DNA from: Onishia niordana
Lineage (GTDB): Bacteria > Pseudomonadota > Gammaproteobacteria > Pseudomonadales > Halomonadaceae
Direction of reading: 5' to 3'
DNA: 64,000 bases
Assembly (NCBI RefSeq): GCF_004798965.1
Contig: NZ_SDSD01000005.1
Span: 1-64,000 of the forward strand
Below, one piece after another: positions 8,032 through 16,774 of the stretch. Numbering within the stretch: the stretch's first letter is position 1; each line of letters starts with the position of its first letter. The notes under the pieces are model-generated. The model saw only the letters and a list, made by a program, of their open reading frames with translations. It made no database searches and was not told where the DNA came from. Made by a program: the position numbers and the translations under genes.

Positions 8032-8913
8032 ATGCTCAGCAACCGCATACAGGAAGACGATACTTCACTGCACGGATTGATCGACCTGGAGCGTTACCCC
8101 ATCGATAGTCTCGAGGGTGACCGCGGTCGTGCGCTGATCGACGAATGCCGCCAGCAGCTCGGTGAGGATGGCTGCGTCGTCCTCAAGGGATTCGTACCCG
8201 ACGAGGCCCTGGCGCGGCTCGAGCGCGAGACCGAACGGCTCTCGCCGGACGCCCACTACAACCAGACCGAGACCAACCCCTACAACAGCGATCCGGACCC
8301 GAGCCTGCCGGCCTCGCACCCCATGAACCGCTTCGATGATCGCACCAACGGTTTCGTCGCCGGTGACCGCATCGACCACGACACCATCATCCGCCAGGTC
8401 TACTCGCACCCGGGCTTCCAGCAGTTCATCGCCAGCGTGGTAGGGGAGGAAGAGATTCATCCCTACGCCGACCCCCTGGCCGACCTGGTAGTCAACGTGC
8501 TGCGCGAGGGCTGCCAGCATCCGTGGCACTACGACACCAACGAATTCATCGTCACCATGATGACGCGCCAGTCGCATGGCGGCGGGCGCTTTGAGTATGC
8601 CCCGGGCATCCGCAGCCCCGAGGGCGAAAACTTCGAGGAGGTCGAGAAGGTCATCGACGGCGACCGCTCGCGGCTCAAGTCCCTCGACCTCCAGCCCGGC
8701 GACCTGCAGGTCTTCTTCGGCCGCTACTCGCTTCACCGAGTGACCCCGGCACAGGGCGACAAGGAGCGCCACACCGTCATCTTCGCCTATGCCAAGGAGC
8801 CGGGCTTCATCGGCCGACCCGAGCGCGCCAAACGCATCTTCGGGCGCATGGCGCCAGTTCATGAGCGGCTGCTCGAAGAAGGCATGCAGCGCAGCGACAG
8901 CCTGGCTGACTGA
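8032..8913 (+). CDS. 2-oxoglutarate/Fe(II)-dependent oxygenase-like protein (HalD/ArpA type)
   Basis: In this 293-residue protein, H166 and D168 (HPWHYDT) and H235 (SLHRVTP) form a 2-His-1-carboxylate iron site, and R246 (ERHTVIF) is placed to bind 2-oxoglutarate. The overall layout resembles the HalD/ArpA-like group of Fe(II)/2OG oxygenases. Such enzymes hydroxylate or demethylate small molecules with O2. It is the first gene of an operon with a DddP-like M24 protein and an MmsA-type dehydrogenase, suggesting it performs the opening oxidation of the substrate or trims a methyl group. The substrate is unknown. Confidence 0.8.
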   Translation: MLSNRIQEDDTSLHGLIDLERYPIDSLEGDRGRALIDECRQQLGEDGCVVLKGFVPDEALARLERETERLSPDAHYNQTETNPYNSDPDPSLPASHPMNRFDDRTNGFVAGDRIDHDTIIRQVYSHPGFQQFIASVVGEEEIHPYADPLADLVVNVLREGCQHPWHYDTNEFIVTMMTRQSHGGGRFEYAPGIRSPEGENFEEVEKVIDGDRSRLKSLDLQPGDLQVFFGRYSLHRVTPAQGDKERHTVIFAYAKEPGFIGRPERAKRIFGRMAPVHERLLEEGMQRSDSLAD

Positions 8914-8986
8914 AGGCGAAGACGCCTCAGCCTGAGCTATGCAGATTCCCCGCGAATACGGCTACGAATAAACAGAGAGCTTGATC

Positions 8987-10270
8987 ATGAGCATCGTCGA
9001 CTTCGACAACCTGACCGACAACGAACCCGCCACCATCCCGGTGGTGCCTTCGGCGCCCGTGGGCAACGGCGACAGCATTCCTACCGCCTTCGACCCGGTG
9101 CAGCTGCGCGGCGGACGCCTCAAGCGCCTGCGGGCGATGATGGCCGAGCAGGGCTATGGCGCCGTGGTGCTGTTCGACCCTTACAACCAGCGCTATGCCA
9201 CCGGCTCGCGCAACATGTTCGGCTACTTCCTGCGCAACTCCACCCGCTATATCTATGTGCCGCTGGAAGGGCCGGTGATTCTCTTCGAGTACCCGGGCAG
9301 CGCCCACGTCTCGACCTGGCTCGAGACCATCGATGAATCGCGCACCTCCAAGGTGGTGTGGTCGGCGGTCAACCAGCGCGACAACATGTCCTCCGACCCC
9401 TTCGGCATCGAGATCGCCGAACTGATGGAAGAGCACGGACGCGGCAACAGGAAGATCGGGCTGGACCGCTGCGCGCTAAACCTGGCCCGTTCGCTCGAGG
9501 CTCAGGGACTCGAGGTCTTCGACTGCATGCAGGACACCCTGCATTGCCGCCGCATCAAGACCCCGGAAGAGATCGCCTGTCTGGCGCAGTCGATGGCAGG
9601 ATCAGAGGCCGCCGTGGCCGAAGTGGAAGCCGCCATCAAGCCTGGCGTCACCGAGACTGAGCTGTTTGCGACCCTCTACGGCAACGTCATCAAGCAGGGC
9701 GGCGAGTTCATCGAGACGCGCCTGCTCAACTCCGGGCCGCGCACCAACCCCTGGTTCAACGAGGCAAGCGACCGGGTCGTGCGCGCCGGCGAGCTGATCG
9801 CGCTGGACACCGACACCATCGGCTGCCACGGCTACTATTCCGACTTCTCGCGTACCTTCCATGTTGGGCCGGGCCGCCCCAGCGGCTATCAGCAGAGCCT
9901 TTACCAGATGGCCTATGACCAGGTGCACCACAACATGTCGATCCTGAAGCCCGGCATGAGCTATCGCGAGATCGCCGAAAACGCCTGGAAGATTCCCGAG
10001 CGTTTCCTCGATCGCCGCTATCCGTCGATCATCCATGGCGTCGGCATGCACGGCGAAACGCCGCTGGTCGCCCACCACATGGACTTCGATCGCTTCTCGA
10101 AGGACGGCACCCTCGAGCCCGGCATGGTGGTTTCGGTAGAGAGTTATATCGGTGAGGTCGGCGGTGCCGACGGCGTCAAGCTCGAGGAAGAAGTACTGGT
10201 CACCGAGACCGGCATCGAGAAGCTATCGCGCTATCCGTTCGATGAAGCCCTGCTGGGCCGCCAAGTCTGA
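8987..10270 (+). CDS. DddP-like M24-family metalloprotein
   Basis: The 427-residue protein has a creatinase/aminopeptidase (M24) fold closest, from memory, to the DMSP lyase DddP. Shared stretches include FIETRLLNSGPRTNPWF, LKPGM, IIHGVGMHGETPLV and the C terminus YPFDEALLG. The metal ligands line up at equal spacings with those of Ruegeria DddP: D274, D276, D286, H350, E385 and E400. The Asp reported as catalytic base in DddP (D377, six residues after the His ligand) is G356 here. A DMSP-cleaving role is therefore doubtful; a related C-S, C-N or C-O cleavage is possible. The ATG at 8987 follows AGAGAGC; a TTG lies two codons earlier. Confidence 0.75.
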   Translation: MSIVDFDNLTDNEPATIPVVPSAPVGNGDSIPTAFDPVQLRGGRLKRLRAMMAEQGYGAVVLFDPYNQRYATGSRNMFGYFLRNSTRYIYVPLEGPVILFEYPGSAHVSTWLETIDESRTSKVVWSAVNQRDNMSSDPFGIEIAELMEEHGRGNRKIGLDRCALNLARSLEAQGLEVFDCMQDTLHCRRIKTPEEIACLAQSMAGSEAAVAEVEAAIKPGVTETELFATLYGNVIKQGGEFIETRLLNSGPRTNPWFNEASDRVVRAGELIALDTDTIGCHGYYSDFSRTFHVGPGRPSGYQQSLYQMAYDQVHHNMSILKPGMSYREIAENAWKIPERFLDRRYPSIIHGVGMHGETPLVAHHMDFDRFSKDGTLEPGMVVSVESYIGEVGGADGVKLEEEVLVTETGIEKLSRYPFDEALLGRQV

Positions 10271-10348
10271 TCGCGCCCGAACATGACACGCCGGGCAACG
10301 CCCGGCCCGAACACCGAGAACACGACCCAAGGTTGGAGTCATCCCCCG

Positions 10349-11836
10349 ATGCATACCCTGAACCATTTCATCGCCGGTGAAACCGTCAGCGGCGAGCGCA
10401 CCATTGAGGTGTTGAATCCGGCCACTGCTGCGCCGGTGCGCCGCCTGGCCATGGCCGACGGTGCTACCGTCAAACGCGCCATCGATGCCGCCCGCGAGGC
10501 TCAGCCCGCCTGGCGCGACCTGCCGCCGGCCAAGCGCGCCCAAGTGATGTTTCGCTTCAAGACCCTGCTCGAGCGTGACGCCGACGAGATCTGCGCGCTG
10601 ATCAGCGAAGAGCACGGCAAGGTGCTGGAAGATGCCATGGGCGAGCTCAAGCGTGGTATCGAGAACGTCGAATACGCTTGCGGCGTGCCGGAGCTGCTCA
10701 AGGGCGAGTATTCCCACAATGCAGGTCCCGGCATCGATACCTGGTCGAACCACCAGCCGCTGGGCATTGTCGCCGGTATCACACCGTTCAACTTTCCGGC
10801 CATGGTGCCGCTGTGGATGTACCCGATGGCGCTTGCCTGCGGCAACGCCTTTATCCTCAAGCCTTCAGAACAGACGCCCTCGGCTGCGGTCAAGATGGCC
10901 GAGCTGCTCGATGAGGCCGGCCTGCCCAAGGGGCTCTTCAGCGTAGTGCACGGCGACCGCGAGGCCGTCGATGCGCTGATCGAGGCGCCTGAGGTCCGCG
11001 CGCTCTCCTTCGTCGGCTCCACGCCAGTGGCGCGCAAGATCTACGAAGGCGGCACCCAGCAGGGCAAGCGCGTGCAGGCCCTCGGCGGCGCCAAGAACCA
11101 TGCTGTCGTGCTGCCCGATGCGGACATCGACAACGCCGCCAGCACACTTATCGGTGCCGCCTACGGCAGTGCCGGCGAGCGCTGCATGGCGATCTCGGTG
11201 GCTGTGTGCGTGGGTGACGACACCGCCGACGCCCTGGTAGAGCGCCTGGCCGGCCAGGCCCAAGAGCTCAAGATCGGTCCGGGCACCGAGCGCGGCCTCG
11301 ACATGGGCGCGCTGATCAACGCCGGCCAGCGCGACAAGGTCGCCGGCTACATCGAGCAGGGTGCCGCCGCCGGTGCCGAGCTGGTTGTCGATGGCCGCCA
11401 GCATCCGCTGGTCGAGGGCTCGCCCGGCTATTTCCTCGGCGCGACCCTCTTCGATCGGGTGACCCCGAAGATGAGCATCTACCGCGACGAGATCTTCGGC
11501 CCGGTGTTGTGTGTGGTCCGCGTCGAGACCTTCGAGGAGGCCATCGCGCTGATCAACGCTCACCAATACGGTAACGGCACCTGCGTGTTCACTCGTGATG
11601 GCGAGGCGGCGCGCCGTTTCAGTGATGCCATAGAAGTCGGCATGGTCGGCATCAACGTCCCGCTGCCCGTACCGGTGGCCTTCCACAGCTTCGGCGGTTG
11701 GAAGGACTCGTTGTTCGGTGACCTGCATGCCTACGGGCCGGATGCCGTGCGCTTCTACACCCGCCGCAAGTCGGTCTCCCAGCGCTGGCCAAAGCGTAGC
11801 GACCAGGAGAGCGCCCAGTTCAGCTTCCCGTCCTAG
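10349..11836 (+). CDS. mmsA: CoA-acylating (methyl)malonate-semialdehyde dehydrogenase, MmsA/DddC type
   Basis: This 495-residue aldehyde dehydrogenase has the catalytic Cys in GERCMA (C279), VAGITPFNFP for cofactor binding, and N250 in LGGAKNHAVV where hydrolytic aldehyde dehydrogenases have the general-base Glu. That replacement marks the CoA-dependent MmsA class, which converts malonate or methylmalonate semialdehyde to acetyl- or propionyl-CoA. DddC in DMSP catabolism belongs to the same class. The gene starts at 10349 after TTGGAG, 78 bp from the DddP-like gene, and is closed by a strong terminator. Its product suggests the operon feeds a C3 or C4 semialdehyde into central metabolism. 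Confidence 0.88.
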   Translation: MHTLNHFIAGETVSGERTIEVLNPATAAPVRRLAMADGATVKRAIDAAREAQPAWRDLPPAKRAQVMFRFKTLLERDADEICALISEEHGKVLEDAMGELKRGIENVEYACGVPELLKGEYSHNAGPGIDTWSNHQPLGIVAGITPFNFPAMVPLWMYPMALACGNAFILKPSEQTPSAAVKMAELLDEAGLPKGLFSVVHGDREAVDALIEAPEVRALSFVGSTPVARKIYEGGTQQGKRVQALGGAKNHAVVLPDADIDNAASTLIGAAYGSAGERCMAISVAVCVGDDTADALVERLAGQAQELKIGPGTERGLDMGALINAGQRDKVAGYIEQGAAAGAELVVDGRQHPLVEGSPGYFLGATLFDRVTPKMSIYRDEIFGPVLCVVRVETFEEAIALINAHQYGNGTCVFTRDGEAARRFSDAIEVGMVGINVPLPVPVAFHSFGGWKDSLFGDLHAYGPDAVRFYTRRKSVSQRWPKRSDQESAQFSFPS

Positions 11837-11879
11837 CTTTTGCAGGAAAAAAGTGAACAGCTCGAAACGTTGATCACCA

Positions 11880-11911
11880 CGCCCGCCCCGCTTGCCGGGG
11901 CGGGCGTTTTT
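11880..11911 (+). terminator. Rho-independent terminator after mmsA
   Basis: An 11-bp GC stem (CGCCCGCCCCG at 11880-11890 with CGGGGCGGGCG at 11896-11906), a CTTGC loop and a run of five T. It ends the LysR-linked three-gene operon. Confidence 0.92.
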
Positions 11912-12104
11912 GTGTCGCACTCACATCTCTTGCCCTGTGGGGCCGCAGACCTTGCTCTCGTCCCATACGACGGGGTATTGAAGATGTCTGGCGCGCTAGT
12001 ATTCGCCTTGCGAAGCCCGATGCCATGCCCGCGACAAGCGCGTGACGGCTGGCGTTAACCGTCTTGGCCACGTCACGCGCACACATCGATATGGGAGATT
12101 ATTC

Positions 12105-12512
12105 ATGAAAGGTTCTTGCTTATGCGGTGCGATCGAGGTTTCAACGGCGGATCGAAGCAAAATCGACGTATGCCATTGCAGAATGTGTAGGCAGTGGGGT
12201 GGAGGCCCGATGCTCGCTGTTCACTGTGGCCAAGATGTCACATTCAGTGGCACGCAAAAGGCTTCTACTTACCAGTCCTCTGATTGGGCCGAACGAGGGT
12301 TCTGTCCTACTTGCGGCACGCATCTGTTCTACCACCTGCTTCCGGCTGATGAGTACATTCTTCCGGCTGGTCTTTTTGAAGAGCTCACCCACTTTGAAAT
12401 GAATAGCCAAATATTTATCGACCAAAAGCCAAGCTATTATGAGTTCGGTAACGCGACACCGACCATGACGGGGGAACAGGTGTTCGCGCAATTCTCGGAA
12501 TCCGGAGACTGA
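12105..12512 (+). CDS. GFA family protein (second copy)
   Basis: This is a 135-residue GFA-family protein with the zinc cysteines at C5/C7 (SCLCGA), C23/C25/C28 (VCHCRMC) and C67/C70 (FCPTC). It starts at 12105 after GGGAG. It resembles the cassette-borne protein at 162-596 in fold and motif but differs widely in sequence. Composition is again lower in GC than the flanking operons. Twelve bases just upstream (GGCTGGCGTTAA, 12048-12059) are identical to the right edge of the second attC-like site, but no complete attC fold is visible there. Substrate unknown. Confidence 0.83.
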   Translation: MKGSCLCGAIEVSTADRSKIDVCHCRMCRQWGGGPMLAVHCGQDVTFSGTQKASTYQSSDWAERGFCPTCGTHLFYHLLPADEYILPAGLFEELTHFEMNSQIFIDQKPSYYEFGNATPTMTGEQVFAQFSESGD

Positions 12513-12625
12513 GCAGAGCGCTAAACGAACCCAGGGACAGATACGATGCTTCCATTGCGGCTCCTCCTATACTACAAAGCCGCGCGGACGGTTCGAGCAC
12601 CGTCTACCCGAGCAGAAGGGAACAC

Positions 12626-14161
12626 TCAGCCGAAGGCTCCATGCGTGCGGCGCTGGATCTTGTCATGATACATGCGGTCGTCCGCAAGGCTGAGTACCTC
12701 CTGAGCCGGCGCTTCGGTGGAACAGGCGCTTCCCATGCTCAAACGAAGCTCTACCACCACATTCTCGCCGTGTGTCGAGGTGATCACGCAGCGCTGGCCT
12801 CCCAGTTGGGCCCGGATCAAGCCGGCGATGCGGTTGGGTGCCGACAGGTCCCCGGAAGGAAACAGGATGACGAATTCATCGCCGCCGTAGCGGGCGAGAA
12901 TGTCGCCTTCCCGACACTGCATGCTCAGGCGCTCGGCAACCGCGGTAATCAGCTGGTCGCCCGCGACATGCCCATGGCGATCGTTCACTTCCTTGAGCCC
13001 GTCGACATCCATCATCAGCACGGCAAAGTCCAGTCCCGGTGGTTGGGCCTTGCCCTCGATGCTCAACTGAAGCGCCGATTCGAAGAAGCCGCGGTTGTAA
13101 AGCCCGGTAAGCCCGTCGCGCTCGGCTGTTTTCTTCAGTTCTAGTTGGAGCAGCTTATTTTCGGTGGCCGCCGCCAATTGGTCGACAAATAGGGTCAGCA
13201 CGCCCTCCAGTGCGCCGTCCAGACTGGGGGCGCGCATGATCAGCCAGCCTTCGTAATGGCTCAGGCGTCCCCCCATGGAGGTCGCATATAGCTGCCCACC
13301 ACTGGTCTTCTCACTAGGCGTGATGGTGCTGGCTTGGCGTTCGTGTAGCCTGGCCAGCAGGCTGTCCAGCCGGCGCTTATCTTCAGGGCCAAGGTGCAGG
13401 CCGGCGACGGCGGCATAAAGGGTTACCTCGGGACGTTGGTGCTCATGGAGGAACACGGCGAATCCGTATTCAGGGAAGTCGGCATGTAGATGCTTCAAGG
13501 AGTCTTCGAGCAGGGTATTGATGCTCGAAGCGCGATTGGCGACCACGCCGAGGTTGAGCAGGGCCTGAAAGACTCGGTTCTTGTACTGGGTCTCAGCAAT
13601 GCTATGCCCGATCTTCCGGTTCTGGCCGTACATCACGTAGGAAAGCGCGAGGAAGTAGCTAACTGCGCCGGCGCCCTGGTAGATATCCAGGCCGGTGCTG
13701 ACATAAGGACGAAACTCGAACCCCGTCAAGGCCCCCCACCCCAAGGCGCCGATGGTGAAGAGCAAGATTGAGAGGAGCACTCGACGCAGGCCGCCAACGA
13801 CCATGTTGTTCATGAAGCAGGCGAGGCCGACGGTCAGGGTGGCCCAGACATAGTAGTCCAGCACGCTGCACCAGATACCGAATAGCAGGCTGTCGAAAAG
13901 CAGGTTCCTGAACTCGGCGCGCTTCGAGTCGAATGCCAAAGCGGCATGGGCGTATGCCATTCCGGGCCAAAGAAGCAAGAGCAGGCCCGGCACAATCAGC
14001 GCCCAGCCGCTGCCTTCCACCGAGGCGATCCATACCGTGAGACCAAAGGTATGCCAGAAGGCGAAGGCGCGAGGGCCCAGCGTCGCCAGGGCGAGACGAT
14101 GGGGGCGTTTGTAAGACTGAGACAGCCGAGATTGAAGGGTCTCGATATCCAGTATGCTCAC
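12626..14161 (-). CDS. Membrane-anchored diguanylate cyclase (MASE2-like sensor, GGDEF)
   Basis: The 511-residue protein has an N-terminal hydrophobic sensor of about six helices (residues 20-180, resembling MASE2), a middle GAF-like region (about 190-340) and a C-terminal GGDEF domain. The active motif is intact (G426-GDEF-430) and the product-inhibition site RxxD is present at R417-D420, five residues upstream. It should synthesise cyclic di-GMP from two GTP with feedback inhibition, controlling motility or biofilm formation. No EAL domain is present. It is a single gene on the minus strand. Confidence 0.9.
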   Translation of the reverse strand: MSILDIETLQSRLSQSYKRPHRLALATLGPRAFAFWHTFGLTVWIASVEGSGWALIVPGLLLLLWPGMAYAHAALAFDSKRAEFRNLLFDSLLFGIWCSVLDYYVWATLTVGLACFMNNMVVGGLRRVLLSILLFTIGALGWGALTGFEFRPYVSTGLDIYQGAGAVSYFLALSYVMYGQNRKIGHSIAETQYKNRVFQALLNLGVVANRASSINTLLEDSLKHLHADFPEYGFAVFLHEHQRPEVTLYAAVAGLHLGPEDKRRLDSLLARLHERQASTITPSEKTSGGQLYATSMGGRLSHYEGWLIMRAPSLDGALEGVLTLFVDQLAAATENKLLQLELKKTAERDGLTGLYNRGFFESALQLSIEGKAQPPGLDFAVLMMDVDGLKEVNDRHGHVAGDQLITAVAERLSMQCREGDILARYGGDEFVILFPSGDLSAPNRIAGLIRAQLGGQRCVITSTHGENVVVELRLSMGSACSTEAPAQEVLSLADDRMYHDKIQRRTHGAFG

Positions 14162-14410
14162 CTTTCCTGCCGATCGCAGGCTTGTGCGTCGCTGTTGCGT
14201 ATTGGGTATGGCATCGCTTTATTCGAACTTGCTGAAAGCCTAGCACTGCCAGGGGGTCAAGGCCATGCATGAGAGGTGTCTGGCTCAATCATGTGGCGTT
14301 AATTTCTGGTTCTTTCGCGAGCCTGGTTGAAGTGCGCATTTGCCAATGCAACCCCCGTGTTTTTGGTGATTGTTGTCTTGCCGGACCATGTGCGTAGATT
14401 TCTCGACAGG

Positions 14411-14648
14411 ATCTGGATCTGCCACGGTGAAGTAGTCGGAATAACCGCCCCAAAAGATGATTGGAACAGGCTTGAACAATATCGTGCCGGTGGCCACGGC
14501 CTGATTGAGGAGTGCATCGACCTCGGCTTCAGAGCCTAGGTTGTGTGCCAGCGCGACGCCGCGAAAGCCACAGCCTATGACCGACACGCTGGTTTCCTCG
14601 AAGAGTGTCTCGCGGTCATACAGCCCAGCCAACTGCCAAGAATGAACA
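14411..14648 (-). pseudogene. VOC (glyoxalase/bleomycin-resistance fold) gene fragment, middle part
   Basis: The minus frame reads WQLAGLYDRETL...GFRGVALAHNLGSEAEVDALLNQAVATG...FWGGYSDYF..ADPD, the middle of a VOC-family protein. The usual N-terminal beta-alpha-beta unit is absent, and homology stops exactly at ADPD, where family members continue GHLWEVA. That missing piece is encoded close by on the opposite strand (14675-14698). The fragment therefore appears to have been inverted relative to its own 3' end. Confidence 0.65.
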
Positions 14649-14674
14649 GTAGGTGGATTCCAAGCGTGTCTGTT

Positions 14675-14698
14675 GGCCATCTATGGGAGGTGGCGTAC
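14675..14698 (+). pseudogene. VOC gene fragment, C-terminal motif on the opposite strand
   Basis: The plus strand encodes GHLWEVAY, the near-invariant VOC C-terminal motif that should follow ADPD. Its metal-ligand Glu is included. It lies immediately upstream, in opposite orientation, of the fragment at 14411-14648. Flipping about 14411-14674 would join ADPD to GHLWEVAY in frame. Confidence 0.5.
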
Positions 14699-14960
14699 CT
14701 CCTCCTGTTGGACCGGCCACAGTGATGGTTTTACCTAGCTCTATCTCCCGACGTTGTATTCGCAATGCGGCACACTGTAACTCAGCGCTTTAGCAAGGGA
14801 GGGTAGGGGGATGGTGCTGTTGGTTGTTAATAACATGAATAGGTGGCGGTAAAGGTCAGAGTGAGTTAAAGGGAATTATCTGGCCAAAGCAACATTGGAA
14901 ATGCTGGCAAAATATTGCAACGGACAATTGCTGAATGTGGCGTACTACTAGGAGGTCAAT

Positions 14961-15308
14961 GTGCAGGATAAAGTGAATATTCATGAAGCGTTAGAAACGG
15001 TCAAAGAACACTGGTCGCAAAAAGTTATCGGGGAGGCAAATGGCCAGATGTTCAAGGTGGCTAAGGGTGCTGGTGAAACCAAGTGGCATAAGCACGACGA
15101 TCAAGATGAGCTTTTTATACTCTATAAAGGAAATCTGACCATCCAGCTCAGGGGCCGCAATATTGAGCTCTATGAGGGAGATATGTTTGTTGTGCCAAAA
15201 GGCATTGAGCATTGCCCTAAGGCTGAGAGCGAGGCGGAGTTCTTGATTGCTGGGATAAATGTCACGTCAAATGCGGCTGGTGGGAAGCCGAATGTGTTAC
15301 CAAACTAA
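14961..15308 (+). CDS. Small cupin-domain protein
   Basis: The 115-residue single-domain cupin has motif 1 in KWHKHDDQDELFILYKG (three His/Glu-type metal ligands) and motif 2 in EGDMFVVPKGIEHCP. It starts at GTG 14961, five bases after GGAGG; an overlapping ATG at 14959 is out of frame. The protein is lysine-rich and the DNA is clearly AT-richer than its neighbours, suggesting recent transfer. Function beyond metal or small-ligand binding cannot be given. Confidence 0.85.
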   Translation: MQDKVNIHEALETVKEHWSQKVIGEANGQMFKVAKGAGETKWHKHDDQDELFILYKGNLTIQLRGRNIELYEGDMFVVPKGIEHCPKAESEAEFLIAGINVTSNAAGGKPNVLPN

Positions 15309-15679
15309 GCCAACCACTGAACCAAATACGGCCCTCGGGTGCCTTTGCCTCCTTTGTGCTGCGTCAAGCCGGCGGTCAAATCCACAGGTCATGATCATGA
15401 AGTAGAGAGCCTGGGGACAGCAGCCATGTCGGTCCTTTTCAGCCCTGGCTTCCTCACGCTCATCGCTCTGAAAGCTCGGCCTAGGCTTTTCATCTAGCTC
15501 GCTGGCTCGATGCTGAAGCAGCGCCGGGTCGAGCCGTCTATTCTTGGAATAGCCACGACGATGGCGACCCCCTGATAGCCCCATTTGTGTCCTGGTGGGC
15601 CGCGTACGCACACCCGTGTACTCATTCTGCCGGTTGCTGTCGGGGCGTGGCGTGCTGTTGCTTATCGGAGGCATGGCAG
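15309..15679. other. Intergenic stretch with no recognised gene
   Basis: This stretch of about 370 bases separates the cupin gene from the small protein at 15680. An open minus frame (15297-15674) is rich in Arg, Gln and His, has no recognisable motif and no ribosome site. Nothing else convincing was seen apart from the GGAG serving the next gene. Confidence 0.5.
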
Positions 15680-15961
15680 ATGGCTACGCTAATCGTGTTT
15701 CACGAGGTCGAGGATGGTGAGCGCTGGGCGAAGGCCTGGAAGAAAGGGCCGGGTAGCCGGCACGAGATGTTCGCACAGGTCGGTGTCAGTGCGCGTACTT
15801 TCAAGGATGCAGAGCATCCGTACTCGGTGGGGTTGATACTGGAAGTGCCGGATATGGCGCGATTCCAGACCTTCATGGCGTCTGACGAGGCCAGACAGGC
15901 GATGGAAGAAGATCGGCTCAAGGTCGATTCCATGCGCATGCTGGGTGAGTTTACGCCCTGA
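15680..15961 (+). CDS. Small conserved-looking protein, possible dimeric alpha/beta-barrel fold
   Basis: The 93-residue product starts at ATG 15680 after GGAGGC. It begins with a beta strand (TLIVFHEVED), then a Trp/Lys-rich helix, a central GLILEVPDMARFQTFMASDEARQAMEED segment and a final strand. The strand-helix-strand pattern with a 'DMARFQxFMxSDEARQAM' helix recalls ferredoxin-like or ABM-type folds, but I do not recognise the family and assign no function. Confidence 0.7.
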   Translation: MATLIVFHEVEDGERWAKAWKKGPGSRHEMFAQVGVSARTFKDAEHPYSVGLILEVPDMARFQTFMASDEARQAMEEDRLKVDSMRMLGEFTP

Positions 15962-16176
15962 CGCTGCGATATCTGGGGGGAGGGGGAATGAGAGGCTAGA
16001 AACAGGGCTGCAACAGGGGTGTCAGCCGGGGCTGGTTGTTCATGCAGTGCCTCGGCGGTGGCGCCCGGGGTTGAAGAATCCGCCCTCGGCCATCATCACT
16101 TGGTATAGCGTTTAGTATGCGCAGAGATGCCTGACTTCGTTTCCAACAACACCCACTTGTACAGGAGCTAGCTCTT

Positions 16177-16653
16177 ATGCCCTTCGCACCCTCTAGCATG
16201 CAGCTCACCAGTCCCGCTTTCGCCGCCCACGAACCGATACCTACCCAGCACACTGGTGAAGGCGATAACATTTCCCCCGCCCTTGCCTGGAAAGACGCTC
16301 CGGAAGGTACCAAGGGTTTCGCGGTGATCTGCCATGACCCGGATGCGCCCCTGGTACAGAACGGCAGCTATGGCTTCGTGCACTGGCTGCTCTACAACCT
16401 GCCGGCCGACACGACTTCACTGGACGAGGCGACGACGGTGGGCACCAGCGGCGTCAACGATACCGGCAGCATTGGCTACGGCGGGCCCATGCCGCCGGAA
16501 GGACATGGCGTGCACCTATATTATTTCTGGGTGCTGGCGCTGGATGCGCAAACGGAGCTTCCGGAGGGGCTGACGCAGCCCGAGCTTCTGAGCAAGCTCG
16601 AGCCGCATATTCTTGGCATGAACCGCCTAGTTGGTACCTACCGCCGCGACTGA
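16177..16653 (+). CDS. YbhB/YbcL-type PEBP (Raf-kinase-inhibitor-like) protein
   Basis: This 158-residue cytosolic PEBP-family protein has the ligand-pocket motifs CHDPDAP (about residues 53-59) and GYGGPMPPEGHGVHLYYF (about 107-124). Bacterial members bind small anionic ligands and their physiological role is unclear. The start at 16177 follows AGGAGC. A diverged, frameshifted copy of its last third lies at 21506-21657, so the two flank the folate-linked operon in between. Confidence 0.88.
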   Translation: MPFAPSSMQLTSPAFAAHEPIPTQHTGEGDNISPALAWKDAPEGTKGFAVICHDPDAPLVQNGSYGFVHWLLYNLPADTTSLDEATTVGTSGVNDTGSIGYGGPMPPEGHGVHLYYFWVLALDAQTELPEGLTQPELLSKLEPHILGMNRLVGTYRRD

Positions 16654-16733
16654 GTGGCCACATCCTAGGTAGCCCCCCGGGGACATGTCGTATTGGGCCT
16701 CATGAGGTGAGAGGCAATCAGTGGCCGATTGAT

Positions 16734-16765
16734 AAAAGTGCCCCGGGTCCGAGACCGCAGGACCC
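16734..16765 (-). terminator. Probable terminator downstream of fhs
   Basis: On the minus strand, just past the fhs stop, GGGTCC pairs with GGACCC (16745-16750 with 16760-16765) around a 9-base loop, followed after GGGGCAC by TTTT (complement of 16734-16737). The T tract is displaced from the stem, so termination may be partial. Confidence 0.4.
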
Positions 16766-16774
16766 TCCTACCCA

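Noticed and set aside
15297..15674. 125-codon minus frame after the cupin gene
   Set aside because: Low-complexity Arg/Gln-rich translation with no family match and no ribosome site.
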